A stretch of DNA of 64,000 nt from Phycisphaerales bacterium AB-hyl4 (GTDB lineage: Bacteria; Planctomycetota; Phycisphaerae; Phycisphaerales; Phycisphaeraceae), in the NCBI GenBank assembly GCA_041821185.1, contig JBGUBD010000017.1, positions 1-64,000 on the forward strand. Reading direction: 5' to 3'. The position numbers and the translations under genes were made by a program. This document shows, piece by piece, positions 1-8,226 of the stretch. The notes beneath the pieces are model-generated. The model saw nothing but the letters and a program-made list of their open reading frames with translations, was not told where the DNA came from and did not search any database. Within the stretch, counting starts at the first letter, position 1. Each line of letters opens with the position of its first letter.

Positions 1-37
1 AAACCTGGCGTCCTGGACCAGGCTAGACGAAGGGGAC
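1..37 (-). tRNA. tRNA-Glu, 5' part only (cut by window edge)
   Basis: Read on the minus strand from position 37, the sequence starts GTCCCCTTCGTCTAG, the typical 5' end of bacterial tRNA-Glu. It continues through the D arm (GTCCAGGAC) and the 5' half of an anticodon stem (CCAGG), then TTT, which would be loop positions 32-34. The window ends inside the anticodon loop, so the TTC anticodon is inferred, not seen. Confidence 0.75.
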
Positions 38-144
38 GTCTGCCGAAACACCCGAAAGGTTCGGCAAGGTCGACCATTGTAGAAACTAAGCGGCGGCGGG
101 CAAGTCGGGGGTGCCGATGAGCCGCGGCGGGCTTCCCGGCGGGA

Positions 145-558
145 TCAATCGTAGCGGAACACGCCTTTTCGCCAGGCATAAAGGAAGGCGATAATCGTGG
201 TCAGCACGAAAAACAACATACGTGCCAGAAACAACGGGGAGAGCGGTTCGCCCAACTCGCCGCCGAGGCTCGCGAATGACACGGCCCAGGGGTAGAGGAA
301 CACGATCTCCACGTCGAACAGCAGGAACGTCATCGCCACGATGAAAAAGCGGACATTGAAGCGTCGGCGGGCCGAGCCGATCGGGTTCATGCCCGATTCG
401 TAAGCCATGCCCTTGACTGCGCCGGCCCGGCCGGGGCCGAGCACGGTGGTGGCGATGATGTTGAACGCCCCGAAAAACAGGGCCATCGCCACCAGCACGC
501 CCAAGGCGGCGTAGTGGTTGACGTCGTAGACAGCAAGAGTGGTCGGAAGCAGATCCAT
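145..558 (-). CDS. nuoA: NADH-quinone oxidoreductase subunit A (NuoA)
   Basis: Membrane subunit of complex I, which couples NADH oxidation and quinone reduction to ion pumping. The 137-residue protein has the usual length and three membrane segments (about 18-38, 70-92 and 108-128). Family signatures are visible: YESGMNP at 53-59, then an RF-VRFF stretch and FLLFDVE ending at Glu84. The start codon is the first ATG of the frame. No nuoB follows: the next feature downstream on this strand is a tRNA-Glu 108 nt away. The gene therefore appears to stand outside a nuo operon, at least on this side. Confidence 0.95.
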   Translation of the reverse strand: MDLLPTTLAVYDVNHYAALGVLVAMALFFGAFNIIATTVLGPGRAGAVKGMAYESGMNPIGSARRRFNVRFFIVAMTFLLFDVEIVFLYPWAVSFASLGGELGEPLSPLFLARMLFFVLTTIIAFLYAWRKGVFRYD

Positions 559-1160
559 AGTCGCGACAGTTTAGCACGGTCCGGGAAGGGGGCAAATGCG
601 GGGGCAGGCGTGCGCTTTTCGGGAGAGCGTCTTGTGAGTTATTGCCAATCTATAGTTCGGCGATCGAGGACTCATGTCGGTTCAGACTTTATTTGCTGGC
701 AGAGCTGCTCGCGGGCGGGGGCGATTGTGCGCGCTTAAGGCGGCTCGACTGTGAAGGTGTGCCGGTTCTGCGGTCTGACGAAGCTTCGGTTTTGGGGGGG
801 AGTGGGAAATTTGGCGAACCGGGCTTGTCGTGCGGGCGGTTGAATCGTCCCTTTACTGGCGTCGTCAGGCTGGCTCGGCCGGGGGGCTCGGCCGGGGGAT
901 GAAAATGGGAGCCAGATGCGGCTTGGGCCGGTTCGCGAAGTTAAGTCGAGTTTGGAACCGGTCGATGGATATCGAGACTGAATATGTATGCGATGTTGCT
1001 CCAGTTCGGCCCCAGAGCAGCGTCGTGGACAGGGGGGCCGAGACAGAACAAAACGGTCGGGCGAGCCCGGCCAGCGTCGCGGGACATGCAGCGGGCTCAT
1101 GTGAGGCCGTGCACAAATCACCAGGGTAGACCAACTACCTAAGAAGAGGAGAGTATTGAA
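559..1160. other. 600-nt gene-free region upstream of the pilin gene
   Basis: No open frame here looks coding. A GC-rich stem can form near 870-897, where GGCTCGGCCGGG is followed by a second GGCTCGGCCGGGG. The right end carries AAGAAGAGGAGAG (about 1140-1152), a strong ribosome binding site for the pilin start at 1161. Promoters for nuoA and the pilin cluster must lie in this stretch, but I cannot place them. Confidence 0.5.
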
Positions 1161-1655
1161 ATGTCGGCACACCGCAAGATGGCAGCTAAGGGTTTTACAC
1201 TTGTCGAAATTCTGATCGTCGTGGTCATCCTCGGCATCCTGGCCGCGATCGTGATCCCGCAATTCACGCGGGCCAGCGAATCGGCGCAGGCGGCCAGCGT
1301 GGCCAGCCAGCTCCAGACCATCCGCAGCCAGGTCGAGCTGTACCAGGTCCAGCACAACGAGTATCCGAACTTTGCGGACAACGAGTGGGCGGATATGACC
1401 AGCACCTCGCTCTCGAGCGGCTATGGTCCTTACTTCCAGAACCCGCCTCGTAACCCGCTCGCCCCCTCGGATGACAAGACGGCGATCATCACCAGCGGTG
1501 AAGACGGCGCCTGGTTGTGGGACACGACCACCAACCGCGTCAAGGCCATTGTGAAAGGTGGCAATAACGTGACCGACGCCCTGAAGCAGGCCGGTCTGCT
1601 TGATGACGCCGACGAGGATGTTGAGTTCGGCGACTTCATCGTCGCGGGCGATTGA
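1161..1655 (+). CDS. Type II secretion/type IV pilin-like protein (GspG type)
   Basis: Probable major pseudopilin of the pilus or secretion apparatus encoded downstream. The N-terminus is a class III prepilin signal: a short basic leader ending at Gly11, then FTLVEILIVVVILGILAAI, with Phe12 at +1 and Glu16 at +5 of the mature chain. The hydrophobic helix runs to about residue 33 and the C-terminal part (about 130 residues) resembles GspG/PulG pseudopilins with PxNP-like loops. An AGAGGAGAG ribosome site precedes the ATG by about 8 nt, so strong expression is expected. It must be processed by a prepilin peptidase that is not encoded in this window. Confidence 0.85.
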   Translation: MSAHRKMAAKGFTLVEILIVVVILGILAAIVIPQFTRASESAQAASVASQLQTIRSQVELYQVQHNEYPNFADNEWADMTSTSLSSGYGPYFQNPPRNPLAPSDDKTAIITSGEDGAWLWDTTTNRVKAIVKGGNNVTDALKQAGLLDDADEDVEFGDFIVAGD

Positions 1656-1755
1656 CCGATCGTCGCATCGCCATGAGAATTCTGACAGTCCCGGTCTGAC
1701 GGCCGGGGCTGTCTTTCGTCCGACAACCTTCACCCTCCACAAGGATTTTCCCAAC

Positions 1756-2049
1756 ATGCATTCGATGAAGTACCTCAATGGCGTGTTGACTGTGTTGGCA
1801 GTGGTGCTGACGCTCAACCTCTGGGTCGCGTTGACTGATTCGGATACCGCGGCGAGCGATCGGTTGACGATGACGCAACAGGCTCATGCTCAGGCAGCGG
1901 GTCCGCCGAACTCGGCGCAGCAGCGTCGCGAAATGATTGATGCGATCAAGCAGACCAACACGCAGTTGGCCGAGCTGAAGTCGCTGCTGACCTCGGGCGA
2001 GGTTCGCGTCCGGGCCGAGCTGCCGGCACGCGATGATGCTGGCGAGTGA
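1756..2049 (+). CDS. Small membrane-anchored coiled-coil protein of the pilin cluster
   Basis: A 97-residue protein I do not recognise. Residues about 7-25 form a hydrophobic signal anchor. The region 33-50 is rich in Ala, Gln and Ser, and 52-80 is amphipathic (KQTNTQLAELKSLL) and probably coiled coil. ATG 1756 is chosen because AAGGA lies about 11 nt upstream; ATG 1765 is possible. The gene sits between two pseudopilin genes in the same direction, with 100 nt before it, so a role in the pilus or secretion machine is inferred only from position. Confidence 0.7.
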   Translation: MHSMKYLNGVLTVLAVVLTLNLWVALTDSDTAASDRLTMTQQAHAQAAGPPNSAQQRREMIDAIKQTNTQLAELKSLLTSGEVRVRAELPARDDAGE

Positions 2050-2076
2050 TGTGGAATGAGTAAAAAGTTGTGCCCC

Positions 2077-2105
2077 GAAGTGCACGGTGTCACACCGTGG
2101 GCTTC
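2077..2105. repeat. CACGG hairpin repeat between pilin genes
   Basis: CACGGTGTCACACCGTG with flanking GAAG and CTTC forms an inverted repeat related to the CCCACGG hairpins found elsewhere in the window (for example 20589, 23660, 35525, 41765). It lies between the stop of the small anchor protein (2049) and the preferred GspH-like start at 2119. Confidence 0.65.
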
Positions 2106-2118
2106 CGCGAGAAGTGCT

Positions 2119-2613
2119 ATGCCCATGCGTCGCGGCTATACGTTGATCGAAGTGCTCGTGGTGGTGGTGGTGCTTGGCATCGTCGCGGCCATTGTCGTGC
2201 CGCAGATGCTCCAGGCGGGCACGCTGGGCGTGCAGGCGGCGGCGCGGATGATCATTGCCGACATTCTTTATGCGCAGAACGATGCGGTGGCTCACCAGGC
2301 CGAGCGTCGGGTTGTGTTTGATGTCGAGGGCAATCGGTACATGGTCACCGACGCGTCGGGCGAAACGCTGTCAACGCCTTGGCGGGGCAGCGGGGATCGG
2401 TTTGTCGTTGATTTTTCGCGCGACAAGCGTTTCGCCGGCGTGCGACTGACGGAAGTCGACTTCGCGGACGAAACGACCCTTGCGTTCGATGAGATGGGCG
2501 GCGAGGCGGGGGACAACCCCTCCGGCGGGCACATCATTATCGAGTTCAACGAAGAGCGCTTTCGTATTGAAGTCGCGCCGTACACGGCGCGCGTGACCAT
2601 TTCGAAGTTGTAA
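2119..2613 (+). CDS. GspH-like minor pseudopilin
   Basis: Second prepilin-type protein, 164 residues from this start. The leader MPMRRG is followed by YTLIEVLVVVVVLGIVAAI, giving cleavage after Gly6 and Glu at +5. The C-terminal region is rich in beta strands, as in GspH minor pseudopilins (AARMIIADILYAQNDAV, then VVFDVEGNRY). The frame is open back to ATG 2056, but the extra 21 residues would be encoded by a CACGG hairpin repeat (2077-2105) and would place an unusual leader before the pilin signal. I therefore prefer ATG 2119. Confidence 0.8.
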   Translation: MPMRRGYTLIEVLVVVVVLGIVAAIVVPQMLQAGTLGVQAAARMIIADILYAQNDAVAHQAERRVVFDVEGNRYMVTDASGETLSTPWRGSGDRFVVDFSRDKRFAGVRLTEVDFADETTLAFDEMGGEAGDNPSGGHIIIEFNEERFRIEVAPYTARVTISKL

Positions 2614-2636
2614 GCCTTGCGATTGATCAGGACGTG

Positions 2637-2658
2637 ATACGTGCGTCGGCGCACGTAT
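2637..2658. terminator. Hairpin after the GspH-like gene
   Basis: ATACGTGCG and CGCACGTAT form a perfect 9-bp inverted repeat with a TCGG loop, 24 nt after the stop codon at 2613. Only a weak T-rich tail (GTTTGTC) follows, so this may be a terminator or an mRNA-stabilising hairpin. Confidence 0.5.
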
Positions 2659-2701
2659 GTTTGTCATGCGCTGGTGCTGTACCACGCAACCCAAGTGGCA
2701 C

Positions 2702-2767
2702 GTTTAGCCCCGCCGTCTACGGCGGGGCGCATCCGGATGCGCCTCCGCGTGGGCGCGGGGGCTAAAC
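2702..2767. repeat. TTTAGCC nested-hairpin repeat, copy A
   Basis: GTTTAGCCCC at the left end is the inverse of GGGGCTAAAC at the right end. Inside lie two further hairpins, CCCCGCC/GGCGGGG (2708-2727) and GCGCATCC/GGATGCGC (about 2728-2743). The layout matches three other TTTAGCC...GGCTAAA elements in the window. It lies in the 350-nt gap between the GspH-like gene and pilM, which otherwise shows nothing coding. Confidence 0.65.
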
Positions 2768-2963
2768 AGGGTGACTCTGATTCCACGCATAACGTGCGTG
2801 CCGCGTTTGCCGTGCGTCGGAGTCGATTCCGCAATCGACGAATATGTCTTTTCTGTGGGTTAGCGCACCTTGAGAAGTTAATTCGGTTCGGCGGCCAGCC
2901 GATAGCAATCGCAAGCGACCCGAGATGGCGGGGCGCGTGTTGCTTTGCAACAGGGAGGCGAAT

Positions 2964-4055
2964 GTGCTGTCAAGACTATTTACAAGATCACAGTGGCCGA
3001 TCGGGCTGGAGCTTGGACACCGCCAAGTGCGGTTGTTACAGGCTGGCGGATCGCGGTCGGGCTGGCAGGTGCATGCGTTGGCGGAGCGGCCGCTGACGGG
3101 TGGGCCCGCAGTGGACGAGCCGACGTATCACGAAGCCGTCGCCGAGGCCGTCGCGGCGATCGTGTCGGAAGGGCGTTTCGTTGGAACGGAGCTGATCAGT
3201 GCTCCGCCGACGTCGGTGGTACAGGTGAAGAACCTTCGGCTGCCGATCATGCCCGCACACGAACTGACGGAAGCGGTGATGTGGGAAGCGAACGATCGGT
3301 TGAAGATTGATCGCAACACAAACGAAATTCGCTTTTTCAACGCCGGCGAAGTTCGGCAGGGCACGGAGACACGGCAGGAAGTGATCCTGCTGGCGGTGCC
3401 GCGAACATTTATTGAAGCACATGTCGAGGCGATGGCGAAGCTGGGCCTGGACGTGGTGGCGATCGACGCGCCGATGGCGGCCTTGGCCCGGGCGGTGCAT
3501 GAGCAGGCCCCCGCGCTGCCGAGGACCGAGGCGGACGACGATGCCGCGGCTGCGTTGGCAAGCGGCGCGTCGGCGGTGGCGTCGGATGCCCGGCTGATCC
3601 TGCAGGTGGGCGAGCGTGAAACACAGGTGGTGATTGCACGCGGCCGACAGATCAGTTTCTTCAAGCTGATCGACTTCGGCCTGACGAGTCTTCGTGAGAC
3701 GTGGTCGGCGGCGGGCATCACGGTGGACGATATGACGCAGCCGGGCGAGGCGGCAGTTCGCGCCGCGTCGGGCGTGCTGTCGGAACTGGTTCGCGAACTG
3801 GTGTTGTGCCTTCGTTATTACAGCGTGACCTTCCGCGGCGATCGGCCGGTGCAGGCGGTGCTCGCCGGCGCGGGCGCGATGCCCTGGTTGGCCAAGGGAC
3901 TTGGCGAACAGACGTCGATGGACGTTCGTTGTGCCGAGCTGATTGCCGACGACGCGGTGGCTCGCACGACGCCGGGCGGTGTTGCTGCGTGGTGCGCTGC
4001 GTGTGGCCTTGCACTTCATCCACGCGCCGGCATGTCGGCGGGGAGGGCTGCCTAA
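2964..4055 (+). CDS. pilM: PilM-like actin-fold assembly protein
   Basis: Cytoplasmic actin-like ATPase-fold protein that binds the N-terminus of PilN and helps assemble the inner-membrane pilus or secretion platform. The start is GTG 2964 because GGGAGG lies 7-13 nt upstream; the frame is open to ATG 2925 without a comparable site. The 363-residue protein has the PilM phosphate-loop start (IGLELGHRQVRLLQA), the central (LRLPIMP...MWEANDRL) segment, and a C-terminal half (DARLILQVGERETQVVIARG; VQAVLAGAGAMPWLAKGL) typical of the family. It is followed directly by pilN: TAA ends at 4055 and ATG starts at 4056. Confidence 0.85.
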   Translation: MLSRLFTRSQWPIGLELGHRQVRLLQAGGSRSGWQVHALAERPLTGGPAVDEPTYHEAVAEAVAAIVSEGRFVGTELISAPPTSVVQVKNLRLPIMPAHELTEAVMWEANDRLKIDRNTNEIRFFNAGEVRQGTETRQEVILLAVPRTFIEAHVEAMAKLGLDVVAIDAPMAALARAVHEQAPALPRTEADDDAAAALASGASAVASDARLILQVGERETQVVIARGRQISFFKLIDFGLTSLRETWSAAGITVDDMTQPGEAAVRAASGVLSELVRELVLCLRYYSVTFRGDRPVQAVLAGAGAMPWLAKGLGEQTSMDVRCAELIADDAVARTTPGGVAAWCAACGLALHPRAGMSAGRAA

Positions 4056-4739
4056 ATGGATATTGATTCGATCAACTTTATGCCGCCGAGCTACCAGCGG
4101 CGTCGTGCCGATCAGCAGCGACGCTGGCGGCAGGTCGCGCTGGTCGGGCTGTTGTGCGTCGGGCTCGCCGGCTGGTCGCTGATGCAGCGAGGCCAGACAT
4201 CGCAACTGCGTGATCAGGCGGCGATGTACGACCAGCAGGTCGCGGCTGCCGAGCAGCAGATGAAGCAGGTTCAAGAGCTTCGCCGTGAGCAGTCGGAGTT
4301 GAGCACACGGTTGGCGTTGTGGCATCGCCTTGGCCAGCCGGTGTCGCATGGGAAGGTGTTCGCGACGCTCGCGGGCGAGTTGCCCGCGTCGGTCGTGCTC
4401 ACTCGACTGGACGTGCAGGCGCATCGTCCGGTGCAAGCCGCGACGCCGAGCAGCGGTTCGCGTCGCAGCAGCAGCCAGGTGAGCAACGTGACGGGCCCGG
4501 CTGCCGACCGTTTGGCGCTGGACTTCGCAGGCATCGCACCGGATGACATGACGCTCGCGAACCTGCTGAATCAGTTGAAGGACCACCCATTGTTCTCGGA
4601 TGTGAAATTGCATTTCAGTCGATCGGTGCGTGTGCACGGTGCGACTGGCAGGCAGTTTCGCATTGAAATGAATGTGCCCTTGGACCGCGATTACCAGGCG
4701 TTGCCTGCGAAGGAGGGGGTGGCCGATGCCCGTCGATAA
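4056..4739 (+). CDS. pilN: PilN-like inner-membrane assembly protein
   Basis: Bitopic inner-membrane protein, 227 residues, expected to dock on PilM through its N-terminal tail and to pair with PilO in the periplasm. The N-terminal INFMPPSYQ motif corresponds to the INLLP-type PilM-binding tail. A basic patch (RRRADQQRRWRQ) precedes one membrane helix at about 27-43. The coiled coil at about 48-85 and the C-terminal ferredoxin-like part fit the family. It starts immediately after the pilM stop and overlaps the next gene by 14 nt. Confidence 0.8.
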   Translation: MDIDSINFMPPSYQRRRADQQRRWRQVALVGLLCVGLAGWSLMQRGQTSQLRDQAAMYDQQVAAAEQQMKQVQELRREQSELSTRLALWHRLGQPVSHGKVFATLAGELPASVVLTRLDVQAHRPVQAATPSSGSRRSSSQVSNVTGPAADRLALDFAGIAPDDMTLANLLNQLKDHPLFSDVKLHFSRSVRVHGATGRQFRIEMNVPLDRDYQALPAKEGVADARR

Positions 4740-5256
4740 ACGTGACTTGAAATTGCTTGGGTTGAGCGCTGGTGTGATGTTGCTGTTGGTCGCGGTGCTC
4801 TGGCTTCCCGGCGCGATGGAACGGCGAGAGCTGAGCCAGCGGATCGACGATGCGAAGCAGCGGCTGGCAGGTGAACTCGCGGACGTGCAGTTGCTGCACC
4901 CGCTGGGCGAGCAGGTTGTTCAACTGCATGCCGCGATTGATGAGGCGCCGCACCACGTTCCGGCGCACGACGAGCTGGACCACCTGTTGCGTCGGTTGAC
5001 CGAGGCATTGGATGCGTTCGACCTGCAACAGCAGGAAATCGTCACCGAGCGTACGCGTCGCTACGACGACCATGGTGTGAGCACCGTATCGATGCGATTT
5101 GAGGGCGGCTTCCCCGCGACCTACGGGGTGTTGCAGCAGATCGAGTCGATGCCCCGGCTGGTTCGCCTGGATCGCGTGAGCTTCGAGCCGGCGTCAAGCG
5201 ACATCGGTGGGGCGTTGCGTGTGCAGGTGCAACTGAGCTCGTTTTTCACTGACTGA
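4726..5256 (+). CDS. pilO: PilO-like inner-membrane assembly protein
   Basis: Partner of PilN; 176 residues. One membrane segment at about 11-28 (LGLSAGVMLLLVAVLWL) is followed by a coiled coil (about 33-75) and a C-terminal beta/alpha region that fits the PilO ferredoxin-like fold (VSMRFEGGFPATYGVLQQIE). ATG 4726 is preceded by AGGAGGGGG and lies inside the end of pilN, so translation is probably coupled. Identity rests on position and topology more than on a strong motif. Confidence 0.75.
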   Translation: MPVDKRDLKLLGLSAGVMLLLVAVLWLPGAMERRELSQRIDDAKQRLAGELADVQLLHPLGEQVVQLHAAIDEAPHHVPAHDELDHLLRRLTEALDAFDLQQQEIVTERTRRYDDHGVSTVSMRFEGGFPATYGVLQQIESMPRLVRLDRVSFEPASSDIGGALRVQVQLSSFFTD

Positions 5257-5285
5257 CCGCGAATCCAAAGAGGAGGCACGCCGTC

Positions 5286-5837
5286 ATGGGCGAGCATTTG
5301 CAGAATTTTATCGATCGGGTCAAGCAAGACCGCAAGTTGGCGTTGATGCTTGTGCTGTTGATGGTGGGTTTGTTGCTGTGGGGTCGCCTGCTGCTTCAGC
5401 CGTCGGTTCCGCGGACCGCGACGGCCGAGCCGAGCCGAGCGACAGCGGTCGTTCCCGATAGCGGATCGGTGGTCAAGGCCTCCCGCCCGGATCGGCCGGT
5501 GGTGGAGGTGGAGCTGCCGGACTACCTGGCGCGGGATCTGTTCAACTTCCCTTCGGACGAGTTCGCCTGGGCAGCGCCAAAAAAAGCAGAACAAACGACG
5601 ATGGAAGAAAAGTCGGGCTCGGAAAGGTCCGATGATCAGCTACGGTCCGCCACTGTGCGGAAAGCGGCAGAAAACCTGCGGCTACGGAGCGTGATGATGG
5701 GCGAAAACCCCTCGGCTGTGATCAACGGCCAGGTGCTTCGGCCCGGGCAGCAGATTCAGGGTTTCACGCTGCTGGAAATTGCGAAGAGGCATGTGCTGCT
5801 CGAACAGCATGGCGTGATCGTCCGATTGAGACTGTAA
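5286..5837 (+). CDS. PilP/GspC-like inner-membrane linker protein
   Basis: 183 residues. A short cytoplasmic tail is followed by a membrane helix at about 19-38 (LALMLVLLMVGLLLWGRLLL), a low-complexity periplasmic linker and a C-terminal domain (ENPSAVINGQVLRPGQQIQG; VLLEQHGVIVRLRL) resembling the HR domain of GspC/PilP. In these systems the domain contacts the N0 domain of the secretin, and the secretin gene follows 104 nt downstream. AGAGGAGG precedes the ATG. It could equally be called a GspC relative. Confidence 0.7.
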   Translation: MGEHLQNFIDRVKQDRKLALMLVLLMVGLLLWGRLLLQPSVPRTATAEPSRATAVVPDSGSVVKASRPDRPVVEVELPDYLARDLFNFPSDEFAWAAPKKAEQTTMEEKSGSERSDDQLRSATVRKAAENLRLRSVMMGENPSAVINGQVLRPGQQIQGFTLLEIAKRHVLLEQHGVIVRLRL

Positions 5838-5941
5838 ACCCCCGTGGATCAATATTGTCCCGAGCCCACGCTCCTCCAATAGCGGACTTAGAGGTGGGCG
5901 TCTCGTAAACAAGGCTGCACGAAGCATCCCTAAGGAGTAGT

Positions 5942-8113
5942 GTGATGGTCATCCGATACAACAAGCGCCTGGCGGGCCTTTTTTTTTGCCTTACCGGTAT
6001 CGGTTATGCCGGTCCGGTGACACTGGCAGACGAGGTTGAGCCGGCAAGCCCGGCAGTCGAGGAAACTGCAAACGATCGTGAGGTGGTGGACGCCCACGGT
6101 GATCCTCGTGACCTGCCTGAAGGGCAGACTGTCGAGGTCGGGTCGTTCGGGCAGATCGATCTGCACGTCAAAGATCTGCCGCTCACCCAGGTGCTCCAGC
6201 TGCTGAGCATCCAGAGCCAGCGCAACATCGTCGCGTCACGGCAGGTCTCGGGGAATATCTCCGCAGACCTGTATAACGTTGACTTCTACGAAGCGCTGGA
6301 CGCCATCCTCCACCCCAACGGCTACGGCTACGTGGAGAAGGGCAACTTCATCACCGTCTACACGCTCGACCAGATCCGTGAGATGGAAGATGCCGAGCGA
6401 CGACGCGTTTCGCGCATCGTTCGCCTGAACTACATCACCGCCGGCGACGTGTCCGCCTTCGTCCGGCCGCTGCTGAGCCGGGACGGTGGCGAAATCTCCG
6501 TCAGTGGTGAAGTGTCCGGCAGCATGCAGCCGACCTCGTCCGATGCTGGTGCGAACCGCTATGCCCATAGCGAAACCATCATCATTCACGACTACCCCGA
6601 CAACGTCAAAGAGATCATCCAGGTCATCGAAGAGCTGGACGTGCGACCCAAGCAGGTGCTCATCGAAGCCACCATCCTTCAGGCGACCCTCAGCGAAGCG
6701 AACGCGTTCGGCGTGGACTTCGCCCTGTTCGCGGAGCTGGATTCGCTCGACTTCTCCACACCGCTTGGCGCGGTGAATGAGATGATCGCCGGCGGCTCGC
6801 CGGGCACGGGCGGCGCGGTGTCGTCAACGGCCGGCGGCACGGCAGGTGGCGCCTCGTCTATCAAGCTCGGCTATGTCGGCAACGATGCGTCGGTGTTCGT
6901 GCGTGCTCTTGACTCGGTAACAGACACGACCGTGCTCGCGACGCCGAAGATTCTGGCGCTCAACCGTCACGGTGCGAGCCTGCACGTCGGTGAACAGCTT
7001 GGCTATCTCTCGACGACGCAGACGGAAACCGCGGCCACGCAGACCGTTGAGTTTCTGGATATTGGTACTCAGTTGAACGTGCGGCCGTTCATCAGTGAAG
7101 ACAACTATGTTCGTCTTGAACTGAACCCGCAGGTCAGCGACGGTTTCACGCAGGTTGAAGCAGGCACGATCGTGCCCACCCGTACGCGACAGGAACTGAC
7201 GACGAACGTCATCATTCAGTCGGGCCAGACGGTTGTGCTCGGTGGTCTGTTCAAGGAAGACACGACGGTAGATCGTCGTCAGGTGCCGGGCCTGGGCGAC
7301 ATTCCGATCATCGGCGGCGCGTTCCGCGGGCAGGATGACACGGTTCGCCGCAGCGAGGTGATCTTCCTGATCAAGCCGACGGTGATTCGCGATGAGGCGT
7401 TGTATGTCGCCGGTGAGCGGGCGAGCGATACGGTTGAAACGGCTCGCGTGGGCGTTCGCCGCAACCTGCTTCCGTGGTCGCGTACGAAGCTGACGAGCTC
7501 GCACTTGTCGCAGGCTCATGAGCACTTGCGTCAGGGTGACGAAGAGAAGGCGCTGTGGAACGTGAACGTGGCGTTGCACTTGAACCCGACCTCGTTCGAC
7601 GCGTTGCAGTTGAAAGAAGAGATTACCGGCCAGCGTGTGGCCGTGCCGGACCGTGGCGTGCTGCGTGATGCGGTGGACCACATGATTGACTCGCAGATCG
7701 ACCTTGAGCCGGAAGTCGGCAGCACGGAGCCGATCGAAATCGGCGACGAAGATTCGGACACGGGTCGCAGCTCGATGCCCGCGACCGAGCCGGACGCCGA
7801 AGCCGGTGAGGGTCTCGATGCCGATGCCGATGCCGACGCCGACACGTACGATGAAGGTGACGCGTACGGCGAAGGCGGCACCTATGACGCCATCGAAACG
7901 GATGATGCCAATGCCATCGACAACGACGGCGACATGAACGGCGATGCCGGCTACGGCGATGATGCCGACGCGGAAGCGGATCAGGAGCCGATGTCTTATG
8001 GCTCGGATGATGACGCCGCGGATGAGGCGATGAACGAAAGCATCGCGCAGATGATGGAACAAATTCGCGAAGAAGAAGACGCGACCAACGACAGCATGGA
8101 ACCGGTCGACTGA
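5942..8113 (+). CDS. Secretin (PilQ/GspD family) with TPR-like and acidic C-terminal extension
   Basis: Outer-membrane channel, 723 residues. A hydrophobic signal sequence lies at about 10-29. An N-terminal secretin/TonB short domain follows (IDLHVKDLPLTQVLQLLSIQ, from 72), then N1-type modules. The secretin core runs from about 335 to 480 and includes VLATPKILALN, TTNVIIQSGQTVVLGGLF and VPGLGDIPIIGGAF. After the core there is an unusual tail: a TPR-like helix pair (HEHLRQGDEEKALWNVNVAL) and then about 140 mostly acidic residues with Asp/Ala repeats. TAAGGAG (5931-5937) is the ribosome site. The gene completes the pilM-N-O-P-Q order. Confidence 0.9.
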   Translation: MMVIRYNKRLAGLFFCLTGIGYAGPVTLADEVEPASPAVEETANDREVVDAHGDPRDLPEGQTVEVGSFGQIDLHVKDLPLTQVLQLLSIQSQRNIVASRQVSGNISADLYNVDFYEALDAILHPNGYGYVEKGNFITVYTLDQIREMEDAERRRVSRIVRLNYITAGDVSAFVRPLLSRDGGEISVSGEVSGSMQPTSSDAGANRYAHSETIIIHDYPDNVKEIIQVIEELDVRPKQVLIEATILQATLSEANAFGVDFALFAELDSLDFSTPLGAVNEMIAGGSPGTGGAVSSTAGGTAGGASSIKLGYVGNDASVFVRALDSVTDTTVLATPKILALNRHGASLHVGEQLGYLSTTQTETAATQTVEFLDIGTQLNVRPFISEDNYVRLELNPQVSDGFTQVEAGTIVPTRTRQELTTNVIIQSGQTVVLGGLFKEDTTVDRRQVPGLGDIPIIGGAFRGQDDTVRRSEVIFLIKPTVIRDEALYVAGERASDTVETARVGVRRNLLPWSRTKLTSSHLSQAHEHLRQGDEEKALWNVNVALHLNPTSFDALQLKEEITGQRVAVPDRGVLRDAVDHMIDSQIDLEPEVGSTEPIEIGDEDSDTGRSSMPATEPDAEAGEGLDADADADADTYDEGDAYGEGGTYDAIETDDANAIDNDGDMNGDAGYGDDADAEADQEPMSYGSDDDAADEAMNESIAQMMEQIREEEDATNDSMEPVD

Positions 8114-8135
8114 GTCGGCCGACGATGAACCACGG

Positions 8136-8166
8136 AGCCCGTGTTTAACGACGCGGGCTTCGTTTC
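8136..8166 (+). terminator. Weak hairpin after the secretin gene
   Basis: AGCCCG and CGGGCT pair around a TTTAACG-containing loop and are followed by TCGTTTCG. It lies 22 nt after the secretin stop and 60 nt before the next start. It may give partial termination or processing between two co-directional genes. Confidence 0.45.
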
Positions 8167-8226
8167 GTGCAACGCGTGCTTGCATTGTTTTCGAGCCGCG
8201 AGGGGAAAGCACAGGAGACAACGAAT

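Noticed and set aside
2056..2118. Longer start for the GspH-like gene at ATG 2056
   Set aside because: The added residues are encoded by a hairpin repeat and would give a prepilin leader that is unusually long.
3036..4637. A 533-codon open frame antisense to pilM and pilN
   Set aside because: Arg, His and Gln-rich with no recognisable domain. It exists because high-GC coding DNA leaves the opposite strand free of stops; pilM and pilN are clearly the real genes.
6824..8221. A 465-codon frame antisense to the secretin
   Set aside because: Composition is that of a mirrored acidic-repeat sequence (many Val, Arg and Ile) with no start signal or family match.
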